Of a DNA stretch of 49,675 nt, positions 1-11,094 are shown in pieces. This DNA comes from Euprymna scolopes. Its lineage: Eukaryota; Mollusca; Cephalopoda; Sepiida; Sepiolidae. The translations under genes were made by a program, and so were the position numbers. Position 1 is the first letter of the stretch; every line of letters begins with the position of its first letter. The stretch is taken from NCBI GenBank assembly GCA_024364805.1, contig CM044502.1, forward strand, positions 47,244,942 to 47,294,616. The letters are read 5' to 3'. The notes under the pieces were generated by a model. That model ran no database searches. It saw only the letters and a program-made list of their open reading frames with translations, and was not told the origin of the DNA.

Positions 1-240
1 TTGCTTATGTCATTATTATTTTTGTATATACGTATGCATTTGGTTTCTTCACTTTGTATATTTGCTTATTTATTTCATTATGTTTTCCATTTTTATTGCT
101 TTCTTTTTTTTCTTTATTTGTTTATTATTTATTTGACATATTTTTTTTATTTTTTCCAATTTCTGGTGTCTGACGAGCATTTCAAGCCATCTTCCCCATT
201 TCCAGTCAACATAAATATATGCACAGACCTAAACACGCAT

Positions 241-1527
<1,287 letters not shown>

Positions 1528-1745
1528 ACATCGTCGGCCATCTTTCTTTTGTCCTTACATAGTCCACCATTTTTCTTTTATCCCTCACGTGGTCAACATC
1601 TTTATTTTATCTATCACATGGCCGACCATCTTTTTTTTGTCTCCTACATGGTCCGCCATATTTCTTTTGTTTTTTACATGGTCAGCTATCTGTCTGCTGC
1701 CCTCCATATGGTTGACAGTTTTTCCTTTGTCTCCACATGGTTAAT
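1528..1745. repeat. Minisatellite, 29-30 bp unit, about 7 copies
   Basis: Units start ACATGGTC or a close variant at 1528, 1557, 1587, 1616 and onward, each followed by a CCATCTTTCTTTTGTC-like pyrimidine run. Neighbouring units differ at several bases, so the array is old. Units are contiguous with no spacers. Confidence 0.85.
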
Positions 1746-2098
1746 TCATCTATTTGGATTAGCATGATCACAAAACCAGTTCTATTATTCCAATCTTTCT
1801 ATTATTTTATTAACTTCAGATAAAACATTTGCATGAACCGCGGTGTTTATTGTATATTTTTAAACATTCAATTATACCTTAGCTGAATGTAAGTTGTAGA
1901 GACTTGTCAGAAGCATTAGTTCAGTATGTTTTGTAGGGCCGAAGTTAATGTTGGAAGCGGGAAAACGAGGTTGTTACACTCCTTCACGTCACGTCACATG
2001 ATACCATCTAATCTCGTACATCCACTATATTCTCACTCTTGAACTCCATTTAATTTTTTTTTTACTACTTTAAAATTAAAATCATTATCTTCTGTATC

Positions 2099-2149
2099 TC
2101 CTCCTCCTCCTTCTTCTTCTTCTTCTTTTTTTTCTTCTTCTTCTTCTTA
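2099..2149. repeat. (CTT)n microsatellite
   Basis: CTC/CTT trinucleotide run with one T-rich interruption, ending about 15 bp before the target duplication of the 5S-headed SINE. Confidence 0.9.
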
Positions 2150-2165
2150 CCTATTTCCAATATTT

Positions 2166-2179
2166 TTACTCTGCTAAAA
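2166..2179. repeat. Target-site duplication, left copy (5S SINE 1)
   Basis: TTACTCTGCTAAAA, identical to 2458-2471. Confidence 0.92.
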
Positions 2180-2457
2180 TCGGCATAGTCACGTTGACAC
2201 ACTGGTTCTCGTCAGATCACCGAATTTAAGCAACGTTGAGCCTGGTAAGTACCAGATGGGTGACCTTTTGGGAATTCTATGTGCTGTATGTGCTCTCCGC
2301 TTATTTCGGCATTTGTTTTCAGTCGCCCTGTAATTCACTTGCCACTGGTATTTAACAATGTCGTCTTAGGAGAGGTGTGCACCTCCTGCCACAAGAATTT
2401 CACGCGCAGGCAACCCTTCGTGGGTATCCGTAGTCTGTCCAAGACTGAAGAAGCCTG
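2180..2457 (+). mobile_element. 5S rRNA-headed SINE, complete with 14-bp TSD
   Basis: The first ~110 bp (2180-2289) read as 5S rRNA. The box A region AAGCAACGTTGAGCCTGG lies at 2228-2245 and the intermediate/box C region GATGGGTGACC at 2255-2265, followed by TTTTGGGAA. This gives an internal RNA polymerase III promoter, as in the SINE3 class. The remaining ~168 bp is an unrelated body ending in GACTGAAGAAGCCTG. A perfect direct repeat TTACTCTGCTAAAA flanks it at 2166-2179 and 2458-2471, which fixes both ends and shows LINE-type retrotransposition. It has no coding capacity. The head differs from a functional 5S gene at several positions, so this is a SINE and not a 5S gene. Which partner LINE mobilised it is not evident. 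Confidence 0.9.
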
Positions 2458-2471
2458 TTACTCTGCTAAAA
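2458..2471. repeat. Target-site duplication, right copy (5S SINE 1)
   Basis: TTACTCTGCTAAAA, identical to 2166-2179. It follows the SINE body directly. Confidence 0.92.
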
Positions 2472-3729
2472 ATTAAAGAAAAATATTGTCCTCATTTCTC
2501 TCTTTTTGGGGGGTTTATACTCTCTCCTTCTCTCCATAATTCCTTACTTTCCCCAGTCGCTTCCATCTATCTTAATAGATTCTTAACAAATAATAAATTA
2601 ATATAATTTTAACCGTAATAGCTTCTTTAATGAGGTAAAGTAAGCTCAAATCCATAGGTTCATTCATCTAAACCGCATGCATCTATTGTTATGTAGCAGG
2701 GGACTCCCATTGGAGATGACGGGGGGGTGTTCATATTGGGACAATTCATATAACAGTGATGAGAGGAGAGAATACATTTATATATATTACAGTTCTGGGA
2801 TGATTGGGATTTCATATATACTGACTGGAGATGTATACAAGTTCTTCACAAAGAGGAGGGGAGATGCATAATCCTCAAAGGGTTACACAATGTTCATTAT
2901 TGGTAATGATAATAACAATTACCTTTTCTGTTGTAACGGAATTACGACACGAGACAACACGTACAAAACATGATGATGATTGCTTTATACATCTTATTGG
3001 CCGGGTAGATGAACGTCAGGAATTCACTTGTATCTACATGGTTAATCTTCTACCCTTTCGCTTCCAAGGGATTAACTGACCACTGTCTGCGAACTGACTG
3101 ACTCGCAACTCTCTCTCTCTCTTCCTCTCTGACTGACTCTAACTGACGAACCCATAGAACTATATGAAGAATTGTAATATGTCTATGACATCAGAAGTGT
3201 GTTTTTCAAATGTGACTAATTTCACGTGGCTATGCATATGTTTGTCCAAAACACACCTGCAAACAAAAGAATCCTCTCCTAACATATTTGTAATCTAACC
3301 TATTGTTTAACAATATATTTTTCATTTTCATTGTTCATTCTTTTACTGAGATATTTAATATTCAGATTTCTAAAAGAATTAACAATAGGCTTAATTTCTG
3401 ACATTCCTTTTCATAACTTTGGCTACGGGGTTCGATTCTAGGCTCATCCTAATCTCATTTTCGCTTATTTAATATTCTTCCTATTTACATGGAAAAGGGA
3501 CAACCCTTTTCATGTAACACAATGAGCTGGACTCTGTACCAATGTAGCACCTGAGCTATGGAGTACAATAATGCTACTCATTAGAACACTGCATAATGTA
3601 GTATGTAAAGAGGATGAAATTACAGAAAGGACAAGTAGAATTATTATACCTTGCTTCTTTTAAACCTTTGTGGGTTGAGCTCTCAAGTAAGGAAAATAAC
3701 TGGCACTCATTTATCTTCAATGCACAGGT
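2472..3729. other. AT-rich intergenic DNA, no gene
   Basis: Nothing protein-like is seen. A small snap-back lies at about 3487-3516 (TACATGGAAAAGGG and its near complement). A box-B-like GGTTCGATTCT at about 3428 has no box A partner. Confidence 0.6.

Positions 3730-3777
<48 letters not shown>
3730..3777. repeat. (AAT)n microsatellite
   Basis: About 16 uninterrupted AAT units. Confidence 0.95.
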
Positions 3778-3780
<3 letters not shown>

Positions 3781-4464
3781 ATATACGTCGTGGCTGATGC
3801 TAATGAACTGGAATAAAGAGACGTTTTCTTACACAGGGAAAAAATAAACAATTTAAAGAAGTACTAGGTATAAGATTTTCAGCTACCCAGGCTATTTTTG
3901 TATAATTAATCACTAGTTTCATGTTTAACGTATGTTACTGGCAGAAAAAATAGAGTCCAATAGAAAAAGAGGCACTATGCAAAAAGATTTGTAGTAAAAA
4001 GAATTAATAAATATTTACATGGAAAAAGAACAGTTCACTATCTATTAGTATCACTGTTTGTGCCTGAGAAAGGCATAACGACCCATACTGCGAGTTACTT
4101 GTTGATATAGGGAACCATTCCTTTAAAGTAGATATTTATAATATCATTTTCCCAATCAAAGAAGGTATACATGCAGACAGATTATTATGGTTAATTTTGA
4201 AACTAAGCGAACTTTAAGAGAAAATAGTGATTGTTAGATTAAGTAGAAAAACTGTACTTTGTACTATAGTAAAAGAATTTCCGGTAACTCTCGAAGCGAT
4301 TGGATTTAAAGCAAAATTTGATGGATTTTTTTTTAACAGAAATCATGAGCTGGTAAAAAATGTCGGATTACAAAATCCTTATTTCTTCTCCTGATGTTTG
4401 TTTGAAAAAGTCACTTAATCACTGCGTGAGTATATTGCGAGAAAAAAATTATGTGTAAGTATTA
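3778..4464. other. AT-rich intergenic DNA, no feature recognised
   Basis: No homology to any repeat recognised in this window and no coding signature on either strand. Confidence 0.55.
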
Positions 4465-4725
4465 ACATTTGTTTTGTTGTTGTCATGTATTATTATATGA
4501 TGATCTTTTATAGATAAAATCTATTGAGAAAAACACATTTCGTATTGATAAATACACACTTTAAATATATAAACATTAGGTAAAAAAATAACAATTTATC
4601 CCAAATAGGCGTCTTATTTAGACTATATGGAATAACTTTAACTAATGTTTATATATGTGTTTTTCTCAATGGATTTTAATTCGAAATGATTCCTCATATA
4701 ATAATATTTAACAAAAACGAAAGCA
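4465..4725. mobile_element. Fold-back/MITE-like element, ~230-260 bp
   Basis: Two inverted arms of roughly 100 bp, imperfect. ATTGAGAAAAACACAT in the left arm (about 4522) pairs with ATGTGTTTTTCTCAAT on the right (about 4654). Outer blocks TATTATTATATGA and TCATATAATAATA pair, and inner blocks around ATATATAAACATTAG pair. The element has no coding capacity. Arm divergence suggests moderate age. Its superfamily cannot be assigned because target duplications are unclear. Confidence 0.7.
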
Positions 4726-4877
4726 AACAATTTTAATACCTATACATTTTTTTTACAATAAACTCATTCCGTGAGTTAGTGACTTTGTCGGTTGTTTACT
4801 ATATGGTGAGTGTGTGATGACACCGACGTCATCGGAGAAAATGATGTTGACAGATTTTCATAAGAGACACTTTAATC

Positions 4878-5223
4878 ATGAAGATGACGGCCACCATGAA
4901 GCGCGACCCTTTGGATGACACGTATAAGAAATTGGCTAAAATCATTAATTCTTTCACCCTCAACTGGGCACTTTTCTACAGGGAGGGGTCCCTTTTTTTG
5001 CCAATATTTTCGAAAGTCATCTCCTCTTTTTTCTTGTCTACCCTTAATTTAAACCTACGTCACTTCCGGTTTGGCGATAGGCGCAACAGCAAAGACGTCA
5101 CTTTTTTCACGTTCTTTTCCTCCTTCGCGGTATAGGTTCGAGCCTATCTACCTACAACAACTTTTTTTTTTTTGCTCAACACAGACCATCAAACACCCGG
5201 GAAATGCCGGGCACCCAGACTAG
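4878..5223 (+). mobile_element. Helitron-like non-autonomous element, 3' end
   Basis: Ends in CTAG at 5220-5223 followed by T. About 10 bp upstream is a short hairpin CCCGG-GAAATG-CCGGG, the classic Helitron 3' arrangement. The body from about 4900 is clearly homologous to the minus-strand element at 43417-43877: same run reading GCGACCC, TTCTTTCACCCTCAAC, GGCACTTTTCTACA and the GTTTGGCGAT block. The 5' terminus is not preserved here. An 85-codon frame overlaps it and is shared with the other copy only because the DNA is homologous. Confidence 0.7.
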
Positions 5224-5540
5224 TAGATGAATATATTGAAGAGATTGGCATGGATAAATAAATCAAAGGCCTAAAATTTTGTAGATGTCAGTCAAATTAC
5301 TATCAGACACAATTACTCATGCTAGAAAACGGGCAGACTATGATCAGGACAATATATTGATTATGCAGAACAAATGAATGGAAATTATTACTTAACTAGA
5401 TTAACGAATTTATTACTTATTACTTAACTAGATTTTTTTCTCAGTAAAAACTGTCAACAATTATATTTCGTGGACTAGGAATGAATGCTTTACGCCAGAT
5501 TTGATTTGTACTCATTTTTGTATAAAAAAACTAATCCCTA

Positions 5541-5700
5541 TAAATCTATTAAACCCTAACTACATCAAGCGAATACTATAATACTTATTTCGACAGACAG
5601 ACTAAAAGAAATACAATATATAAATCTATTAAACCCTAACTACATCGAGCGAATACTATAATACTTATTTCGACAGACAGACTAAAAGAAATACAATATA
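5541..5700. repeat. 80-bp tandem duplication
   Basis: 5541-5620 and 5621-5700 are identical except for one transition (CATCAAGC versus CATCGAGC). The near identity implies a recent local duplication. Confidence 0.97.
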
Positions 5701-6048
5701 GATTGTATAGTTTTATAAAGACGTTGCCGAATATAGGAAACTTATGTGAAAAACACACACACACGGAGTAAACATGTTGCACAAACTCTTTAAAGATCTG
5801 GTATTCGTGATAAAATTGTGTGTGATAATTAAATTGAATTTACGGTTAAGAAATTCCAAGATTTCTGAAAAAAGTCTTTGATTAGTCATGCAATCTGTGC
5901 TCTATTCTGTGTCTGATTTTATGGCCAAGGAGAATGTTTAAAACATACATTTAACTGAGCATTAAAAGAAACAGATGAAGATGAAACTGAAGATGAATTG
6001 TAACAAGTTCTCGGATATATATATATATATATATCTTAAAATGTTTAA
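5701..6048. other. AT-rich intergenic DNA
   Basis: No gene. Contains a short (CA)n at about 5753 and a short (TA)n at about 6016-6034. Confidence 0.55.
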
Positions 6049-6100
6049 ACAATTGCACTTAAAGGTATCGTTAGAATCTTTAAAAATTCTCTTGGTCGGA
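6049..6100 (+). pseudogene. LINE C-terminal fragment
   Basis: Reads TIALKG, then a run ending ILLG/SLGR in shifting frames. At the DNA level it matches 20456-20505, the better-preserved copy of the same LINE C-terminal domain. Only ~50 bp survives. It is a relic with no function. Confidence 0.55.
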
Positions 6101-6591
6101 GTGTATAATACATGTATAAGATGGTTAGTGAATATCTGGCAGGATGCCTCGTTTCCAGCTTAAATAAAATGATAAGGGAATTGAAAAAGAAGCTTAACTT
6201 CAGGATTGTCACCAACTGAAAGAAAGATGAAATTGGTATTTGCTAAATTAATACATAACGAAACCAGAACGTTTGCAAAATGAATACCGATACCACAAAG
6301 GTTTTAAAGCCTATCGAAAAAAATATACTTAAAAAATTATATAAGTGGAAAAATTCGCTTGACAAAGGCACTGTTTTGGGAAAGGAATTGGAAGTCTCGT
6401 GTACATTATTAAAAACCCCGAGTGGATTGTTAAACCATGAAATAACCAGCTTAAAAAGGGGTATGCGTTTAAACCAAATCATTGTAAGTAATCTATGATA
6501 CGTTCGAGTACAAAAACCTCAAAAAAACAAAAAAAAACAAACAGAAACGCTCTTAAAAGCGTAAAAGACAACCATCTTCTACTTTACACTT

Positions 6592-6600
6592 TTTTTAACT
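6592..6600. repeat. Target-site duplication, one copy (5S SINE 2)
   Basis: TTTTTAACT, repeated at 6946-6954. Confidence 0.75.
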
Positions 6601-6945
6601 CCATCTATCCAGCACGGCCGTAGCCGGGATTGAACTCATTGCACGAGTTTGTAGTATAATTCGAATCTTGTTGGTAGCTGAATACTTGATGCTTCGCCAG
6701 GGTTATCAAGGGTATTTTTATAGTGACGCTATTACTAGACGGGGTACCTACCATGGCTTAAGAGAGTCCCATCTACCCCCAAGAGAAGGATAGGCCATGC
6801 CAGTTTCTCAACCTGGTATTTTACCTCGTGGTACATACAGCGCCTAGCCTTCCCAAATAGTCACCCATCTGGGACTGGCCAGGCTCAACGTTGCTTAACT
6901 TCGGTGATCTGGCGAGAACCGGTGTGTCAACATGATTGTGCCGTA
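6601..6945 (-). mobile_element. 5S rRNA-headed SINE, second copy with a different body
   Basis: On the minus strand the first ~115 bp (6945 to about 6832) are 5S-like: ACCGGTTCTCG, AGATCACCGAAGTTAAGC, AACGTTGAGCCTGG and GATGGGTGAC, giving an internal pol III promoter. The head shares derived variants with SINE 1 (CAACGTTGAGCCTGG, GCTGTATGT), but the ~230-bp body does not match it. Near its 3' end lies a tRNA-like box B, GAGTTCAATCCC. A 9-bp direct repeat AGTTAAAAA flanks the element. It sits in the 3' UTR region of a truncated LINE (6955-7140). Confidence 0.82.
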
Positions 6946-6954
6946 TTTTTAACT
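6946..6954. repeat. Target-site duplication, other copy (5S SINE 2)
   Basis: TTTTTAACT, matching 6592-6600. Confidence 0.75.
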
Positions 6955-7140
6955 AACAAGTCATTAATAATCATGACCCTAAACGTCATTTGAGTATAAG
7001 AGTTACGATGGTCGTAAATGGTCAAAAATAGATGATTTAAGAGATCAACAAAGATTTATTTATATCAGATTCGAAAACGACAATGTTGTAGTCAGCTGGG
7101 AAGCAGCCTTATGTTACTGTGTTTCACAAACGGGCAGTTC
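6955..7140 (-). pseudogene. LINE family A, truncated 3' copy B
   Basis: On the minus strand it starts in the C-terminus of the LINE polyprotein: a degraded RTARLWN, then FPADYNIVVFESDINKSLL, matching FPADYNMVVFKSNVNKFL of the 31-kb copy. It then runs into 3' UTR. It begins directly after the poly(A) of the next copy (7141-8640), so the two are in head-to-tail tandem. It is too short to encode anything. Confidence 0.75.
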
Positions 7141-8640
7141 TTTTTTTTTCTAAAAAGTCACCACTTATTAAGGCCCCTCGAAGATAAAGGTTAATAAGTG
7201 TCACGTGGTCACTGAGGCAACAGCCTATTGATTGATGATGGTGGAATTTGATTATTTAAATGGGACGAGGCATACAAGACCTTAATCTTTGCTCATGTAA
7301 GTTCTGTTTAGTTTCGGTACACGGAGGGAGAAAGAGAAAATACTGACAGTGATTGTAGGAAGATTTTGAAAGAGAAACACACATAGACTAAAGGGATCTC
7401 TTAGCAGCACCTCCTCAAATGTGGCTATAATACTCCGTTTTGTGACCTATTTGATTCTTATATAGATACAGGATTGCGTCATGGGTGAGATACTTTTTGA
7501 AAGAGATAAAAAGATCCCATCAGAATTTGATCAGAGTAAGGAGCTTCCTCAAGGAGAGGGCTATTTAATTCATTAGGAGCAAAGTGAGAATTCGAATATT
7601 GGTGATGAAAGGAGAGAATTTTATTTTAATAGTTTTAAAAGTAACTAGCGTCTTTTCTCCCATTGCACTACGTGCCCCAGTACAGAGGAGAGGTAATCAG
7701 AAAGATTTTGATAATTAATGCTTTTCGAAGTGTTGCCATCATCTGTATGAATATTGATGAATGATATTAGAATGTTTTTAGGGGGATCTATGATAAAGAC
7801 CAGGAAGAAGATTTAGCCTAGAACAGATACTTGAGGTATGTATGCATTGATTTCTGTCCATCAACGAGTACTATTATAAATAGAGAGAAAAGATTTGATT
7901 TGATGGTTTGAAATTTCCAGATATTCAATAGCTAGAACGCGTGTGGAGTAGACCTTTATATCAAACCCTATCAAAGGCTTTTGATATGCCAAGAACTATT
8001 GCTCTAAAAAATCTTCGATCAAACCTCCTGATTCTTTGTAGTATTACTGGTAGCACATCAGCTGTTCATCTTGCAGGATGAAATCCATTGTTTTTATTAA
8101 TAAATAAGTTGGTTTAATGATGTGACTGAATACCTTTGATTTAGCACAGATTTAAACACCAAAGACTATACTGAGATTCAGCAGACCGATCTCCATTATC
8201 TTAAATACTATGTAGACTGACGATGTTTTCCAACGTGTTTGCAAACATTTCTCTTTTAAGCAACAATTGTTCAGGTTTCTAAGAACGGGATCGTGTTCAG
8301 TTTTTTTTTTCAGTACTATGGTTTGAATGTTTAAAGATTTAGTTGCTTTGTTGACATCAAGATTATTGACAAGTTTGGCAACAGCCTAGACAAATGTATG
8401 GGTGTTGGTCAGAGTATTTTCAGTCATCGAGATAAATGCAAAAGGTAGAAAGACCTGATTGTCAAGGGTGGGGTTTAATAGAAAGTTCTCCACAAAAAAA
8501 CGTTTGGCTTTATCAACTTCTAATGGACAAGAGGTGATTTAACCACTCGTTTATTGATGATACTTGCTATAGAGGTTACACATTTGTTATTTGGCAAAAC
8601 TCGTGAGAACCAAGCCTCTGCTGGGCTACTCTAGAATTAA
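7141..8640 (-). pseudogene. LINE family A (jockey/CR1-type) reverse transcriptase relic
   Basis: A minus-strand non-LTR retrotransposon relic. From 8600 downward it reads AKRF..NFLLNPTLDNQ, then NNLDVNKAT (RT block NK.TGPD), WKTSSVY.VFK, KVFSHII, LQDEQ..C, AYQKPLI (from DISKAFDR) and VVLVDGQ. The catalytic region has decayed to HTDD where the 31-kb copy has YADD. Then follow LSSVLGHVVQW and the thumb region KKYLTHDAILYLYKNQ with YYSHI. The 3' tail at 7150-7200 has the family signature TTATCTTCGAGGGGCC then TTAATAAGTGGTGAC and poly(A). Many stops and frame changes, plus an internal loss between thumb and tail, show it is long dead. Confidence 0.8.
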
Positions 8641-10016
8641 TGAAGAGGTCATATTACACTATCAATTCTTTTGCAGTGGTTTAGTGCATTCTGGTGTGTA
8701 CCGAGCTGACAGTTTGGTTTCTGTTGGAATATCTTACAGAATATTAATATCTCTGGAGCAGCAATTAACTAATCAGTTGAATCGGATGCAATACATGGCA
8801 CACTCTTTTCCAACATCTGATACAGAAAATTTTCTGATATGGAAGATATGGGGATGTCTCAGTCAAGAATCAAGTATCGATACACCGTGATGGAGACGGA
8901 CACCAGAGATGTTGTGTCACACTATGTTGATCTTGAGATAACGTAGTGATCGGTGATCCTTGTGGACTTCTGGATACACAACAGTGGAGCACAGGTCAGG
9001 AGAAGTTGATAGAAAAAGAGCGAGAAAACTTAAAAATTTATTACGCGCGAATGGGGATTAATTTGGGATTATTGTGGCTTTTTTTAAAAACCAAAAACAT
9101 TAACAAAATGGCGGTTTGTTATATATGATTAATAGAATTTTCTTTTATCTGTCACGCACCAGTCAAAAATAGTATTTTCTTAGGTATGTTATATTTCAGT
9201 TTGAAATGGCATTTGTCTTTGCATCTTTAATGGGCGTATCTCTACACAGTTGGTCTCTTGGACTTAAATTTGAAATAGCTTTTTAGAAACGTTTACGTAT
9301 CTCTAAAAGAAGTCCGATCTCTTAGTCAGTGGGGGTTTTCGTCTGTCACGCTTTGGCATAATAGTGCAAGTGTTTGCGAGAGACCGGAATTCAATACTCG
9401 ATCAAGTCATACCAAAATCTTAAAAATTTGTTAAACACTCAGCATTGAAAGGGGAGAATCAAGGGCATGTGGTATTGAGAAGTTTGTCAAGAACCTATTA
9501 CAGTGTGTGTGTGTAATTGTTGAATTGCTGTAATTGCTACTCAGAAAAAGTTCCGTCCGAAGTTTATTCAGTGATTAATATATATATACATCACTTTAAA
9601 CCCCATTTTCAAACCGTTCTTTCCTCCTCCCATCACACCATGCCGACTAACACTGACGCTGCAACCTGTTGCCATCGTGATCCATTAAATTAACTGCTGC
9701 TTAAACTGATGCCGTTATAAATAAGAATAGTGTCTTTTAATTTTAAACCGTTATAAACTAGAAGAACGTATATAAGCATTAACACATAATTAATATTTAA
9801 TAATAACCCCCCTCTTATTATATACACTCCTACTACTTTAAATTCCAACGTCCTCTCCCTTCCACTCTCCCTTCTTATCTAACTCCCCTTCATCTGCTAC
9901 GATTTTTCCATTCTTATTTGGTATTATAACTCAGTCCATCTATGAATTCTGTCGAAGCTAGTCGGATATTTCCTCTTCTTTTTGAGGATTTCTTCCTAGC
10001 TGAAACAATATGTAAA
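8641..10016. other. Intergenic DNA with a diverged satellite-like patch
   Basis: No gene found. Around 9150-9280, TTTGAAATGGCATTT and GGTCTCTTGGACTTAAATTTG resemble units of the 37-bp minisatellite at 26.7 kb. A 99-codon frame at 8591-8890 overlaps the LINE border and has no recognisable domain. Confidence 0.5.
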
Positions 10017-10022
10017 CTCATT

Positions 10023-10024
<2 letters not shown>

Positions 10025-10068
<44 letters not shown>
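10025..10068. repeat. (TA)n microsatellite
   Basis: Uninterrupted TA run directly left of the 10081-10423 TIR element. Confidence 0.95.
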
Positions 10069-10074
<6 letters not shown>

Positions 10075-10080
10075 TATTGA

Positions 10081-10423
10081 TTATAAAGATTAATAATTAT
10101 AAATTATGAATCAGTTTCAACAGGAAAAAAACAAGCAAAATCAACTTGAGTGTACGATCATTTCGGAAACGATATTCATTATATTTTACACTTGACAATA
10201 CTCCTTGAGAATAACTGTATTTGATAATTCATCACCTCATCAGCACTAAAAATGGGGTGGGATTTAAGACATCAAAATAAAACTAGCATTTTGTAGTAAG
10301 TTGGGTGGATGGTCCTTATTGAGATTCATTATGAAATTTGTTTTAAGTTATTCAGTAAAATTTTGTGTGCATGCTTCCGTGTTTTGTGCCCAACTGATTC
10401 ATAATTTATAATTATATCTTTAT
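10081..10423. mobile_element. MITE-like element with ~35-bp TIRs
   Basis: 10081-10116 (TTATAAAGATTAATAATTAT onward) is the near-perfect inverse of 10392-10423, both including AAATTATGAATCAGTT. The ~270-bp interior has no coding frame. It is a likely non-autonomous DNA transposon; its family is unassigned. Confidence 0.65.
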
Positions 10424-10449
10424 TTCAAGCATAATAATTTGTTTCAAGC

Positions 10450-11038
10450 ATTTATATGTAATATACTGAGTTCGTGTAATTCAGTAAATTTTCATATAAC
10501 AATAGGTTTTAAGCCAAAAAAGGTTGACTTAAGGATTAAGCTACAAAATTATCACATTTCATAATCAAACATAAATATACTGTGTGTGCAAAATCAAGAC
10601 TTCAAGACAAGGTATTGATGGCAACGAAAAGTGTATTTCATTTTATGTTACAATTGTTTCAATGTCTAGTTCGACAATTTCAAGCATTATATCGTTTGAA
10701 AATTTTCAAAAAACAGCATTTCTTCAGACTTTATGAATAAACATACTTTTGGCAATGTAGCATGTGTTTATTCACAAAGTCTGAAGAAATGCTGGTTTTT
10801 GAAAATTTTCAAACGATATAATGCTTGAAATTGTCATACTGGACATTGAAACAATTGTAACATAAACTGAAATACACTTTTCGTTGCCATCAATACCTTG
10901 TCTTGAAGTCTTGATTTTGCACACAGTATATTAATGCTCAATTATGTAGCTTAATCCTTAAGTCAACCTTTTTTGGCTTAAAACCTATTTGTATATGAAA
11001 ATTTACTGAATTACACGAACTCAGTATATTACATATAA
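10450..11038. mobile_element. Long fold-back element, ~280-bp arms, 17-nt loop
   Basis: Left arm 10450-10744 and right arm 10762-11038 are near-perfect inverted copies around the loop 10745-10761 (ACTTTTGGCAATGTAGC). Shared blocks include TAAGCCAAAAAAGGTTGACT, GACAAGGTATTGATGGCAAC and TTCAAGCATTATATCGTTTG. Differences are a few substitutions plus a short indel block near 10550-10580, so the arms are young or kept similar. No protein is encoded. A transcript would fold into a very long dsRNA stem. The right border runs straight into (TA)n. Confidence 0.9.

Positions 11039-11040
<2 letters not shown>

Positions 11041-11092
<52 letters not shown>
11041..11092. repeat. (TA)n microsatellite
   Basis: Uninterrupted TA run abutting the right end of the fold-back. 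Confidence 0.95.

Positions 11093-11094
<2 letters not shown>

Noticed and set aside
1528-1745. CRISPR-like array of 30-bp repeats
   Set aside because: Units are contiguous without spacers, diverged, and in eukaryotic repeat-rich DNA. It is a minisatellite.
2180-2290. Functional 5S rRNA gene
   Set aside because: Diverged from 5S at several positions, fused to a non-5S body and flanked by a target duplication. It is a SINE head.
3420-3450. Box-B-like GGTTCGATTCT as a SINE promoter
   Set aside because: No box A at the right distance and no repeat body or target duplication.
10762-10815. Second hammerhead in the large fold-back (CTGAAGA ... TTTGAAA)
   Set aside because: No plausible stem II between the core strings, no stem I partner and no NUH site in position.
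10935-10960. GTAGCTTAATC shared between the large fold-back and the ribozyme element
   Set aside because: Only 11 bases match and the flanks differ. A match this short is expected by chance in 50 kb.
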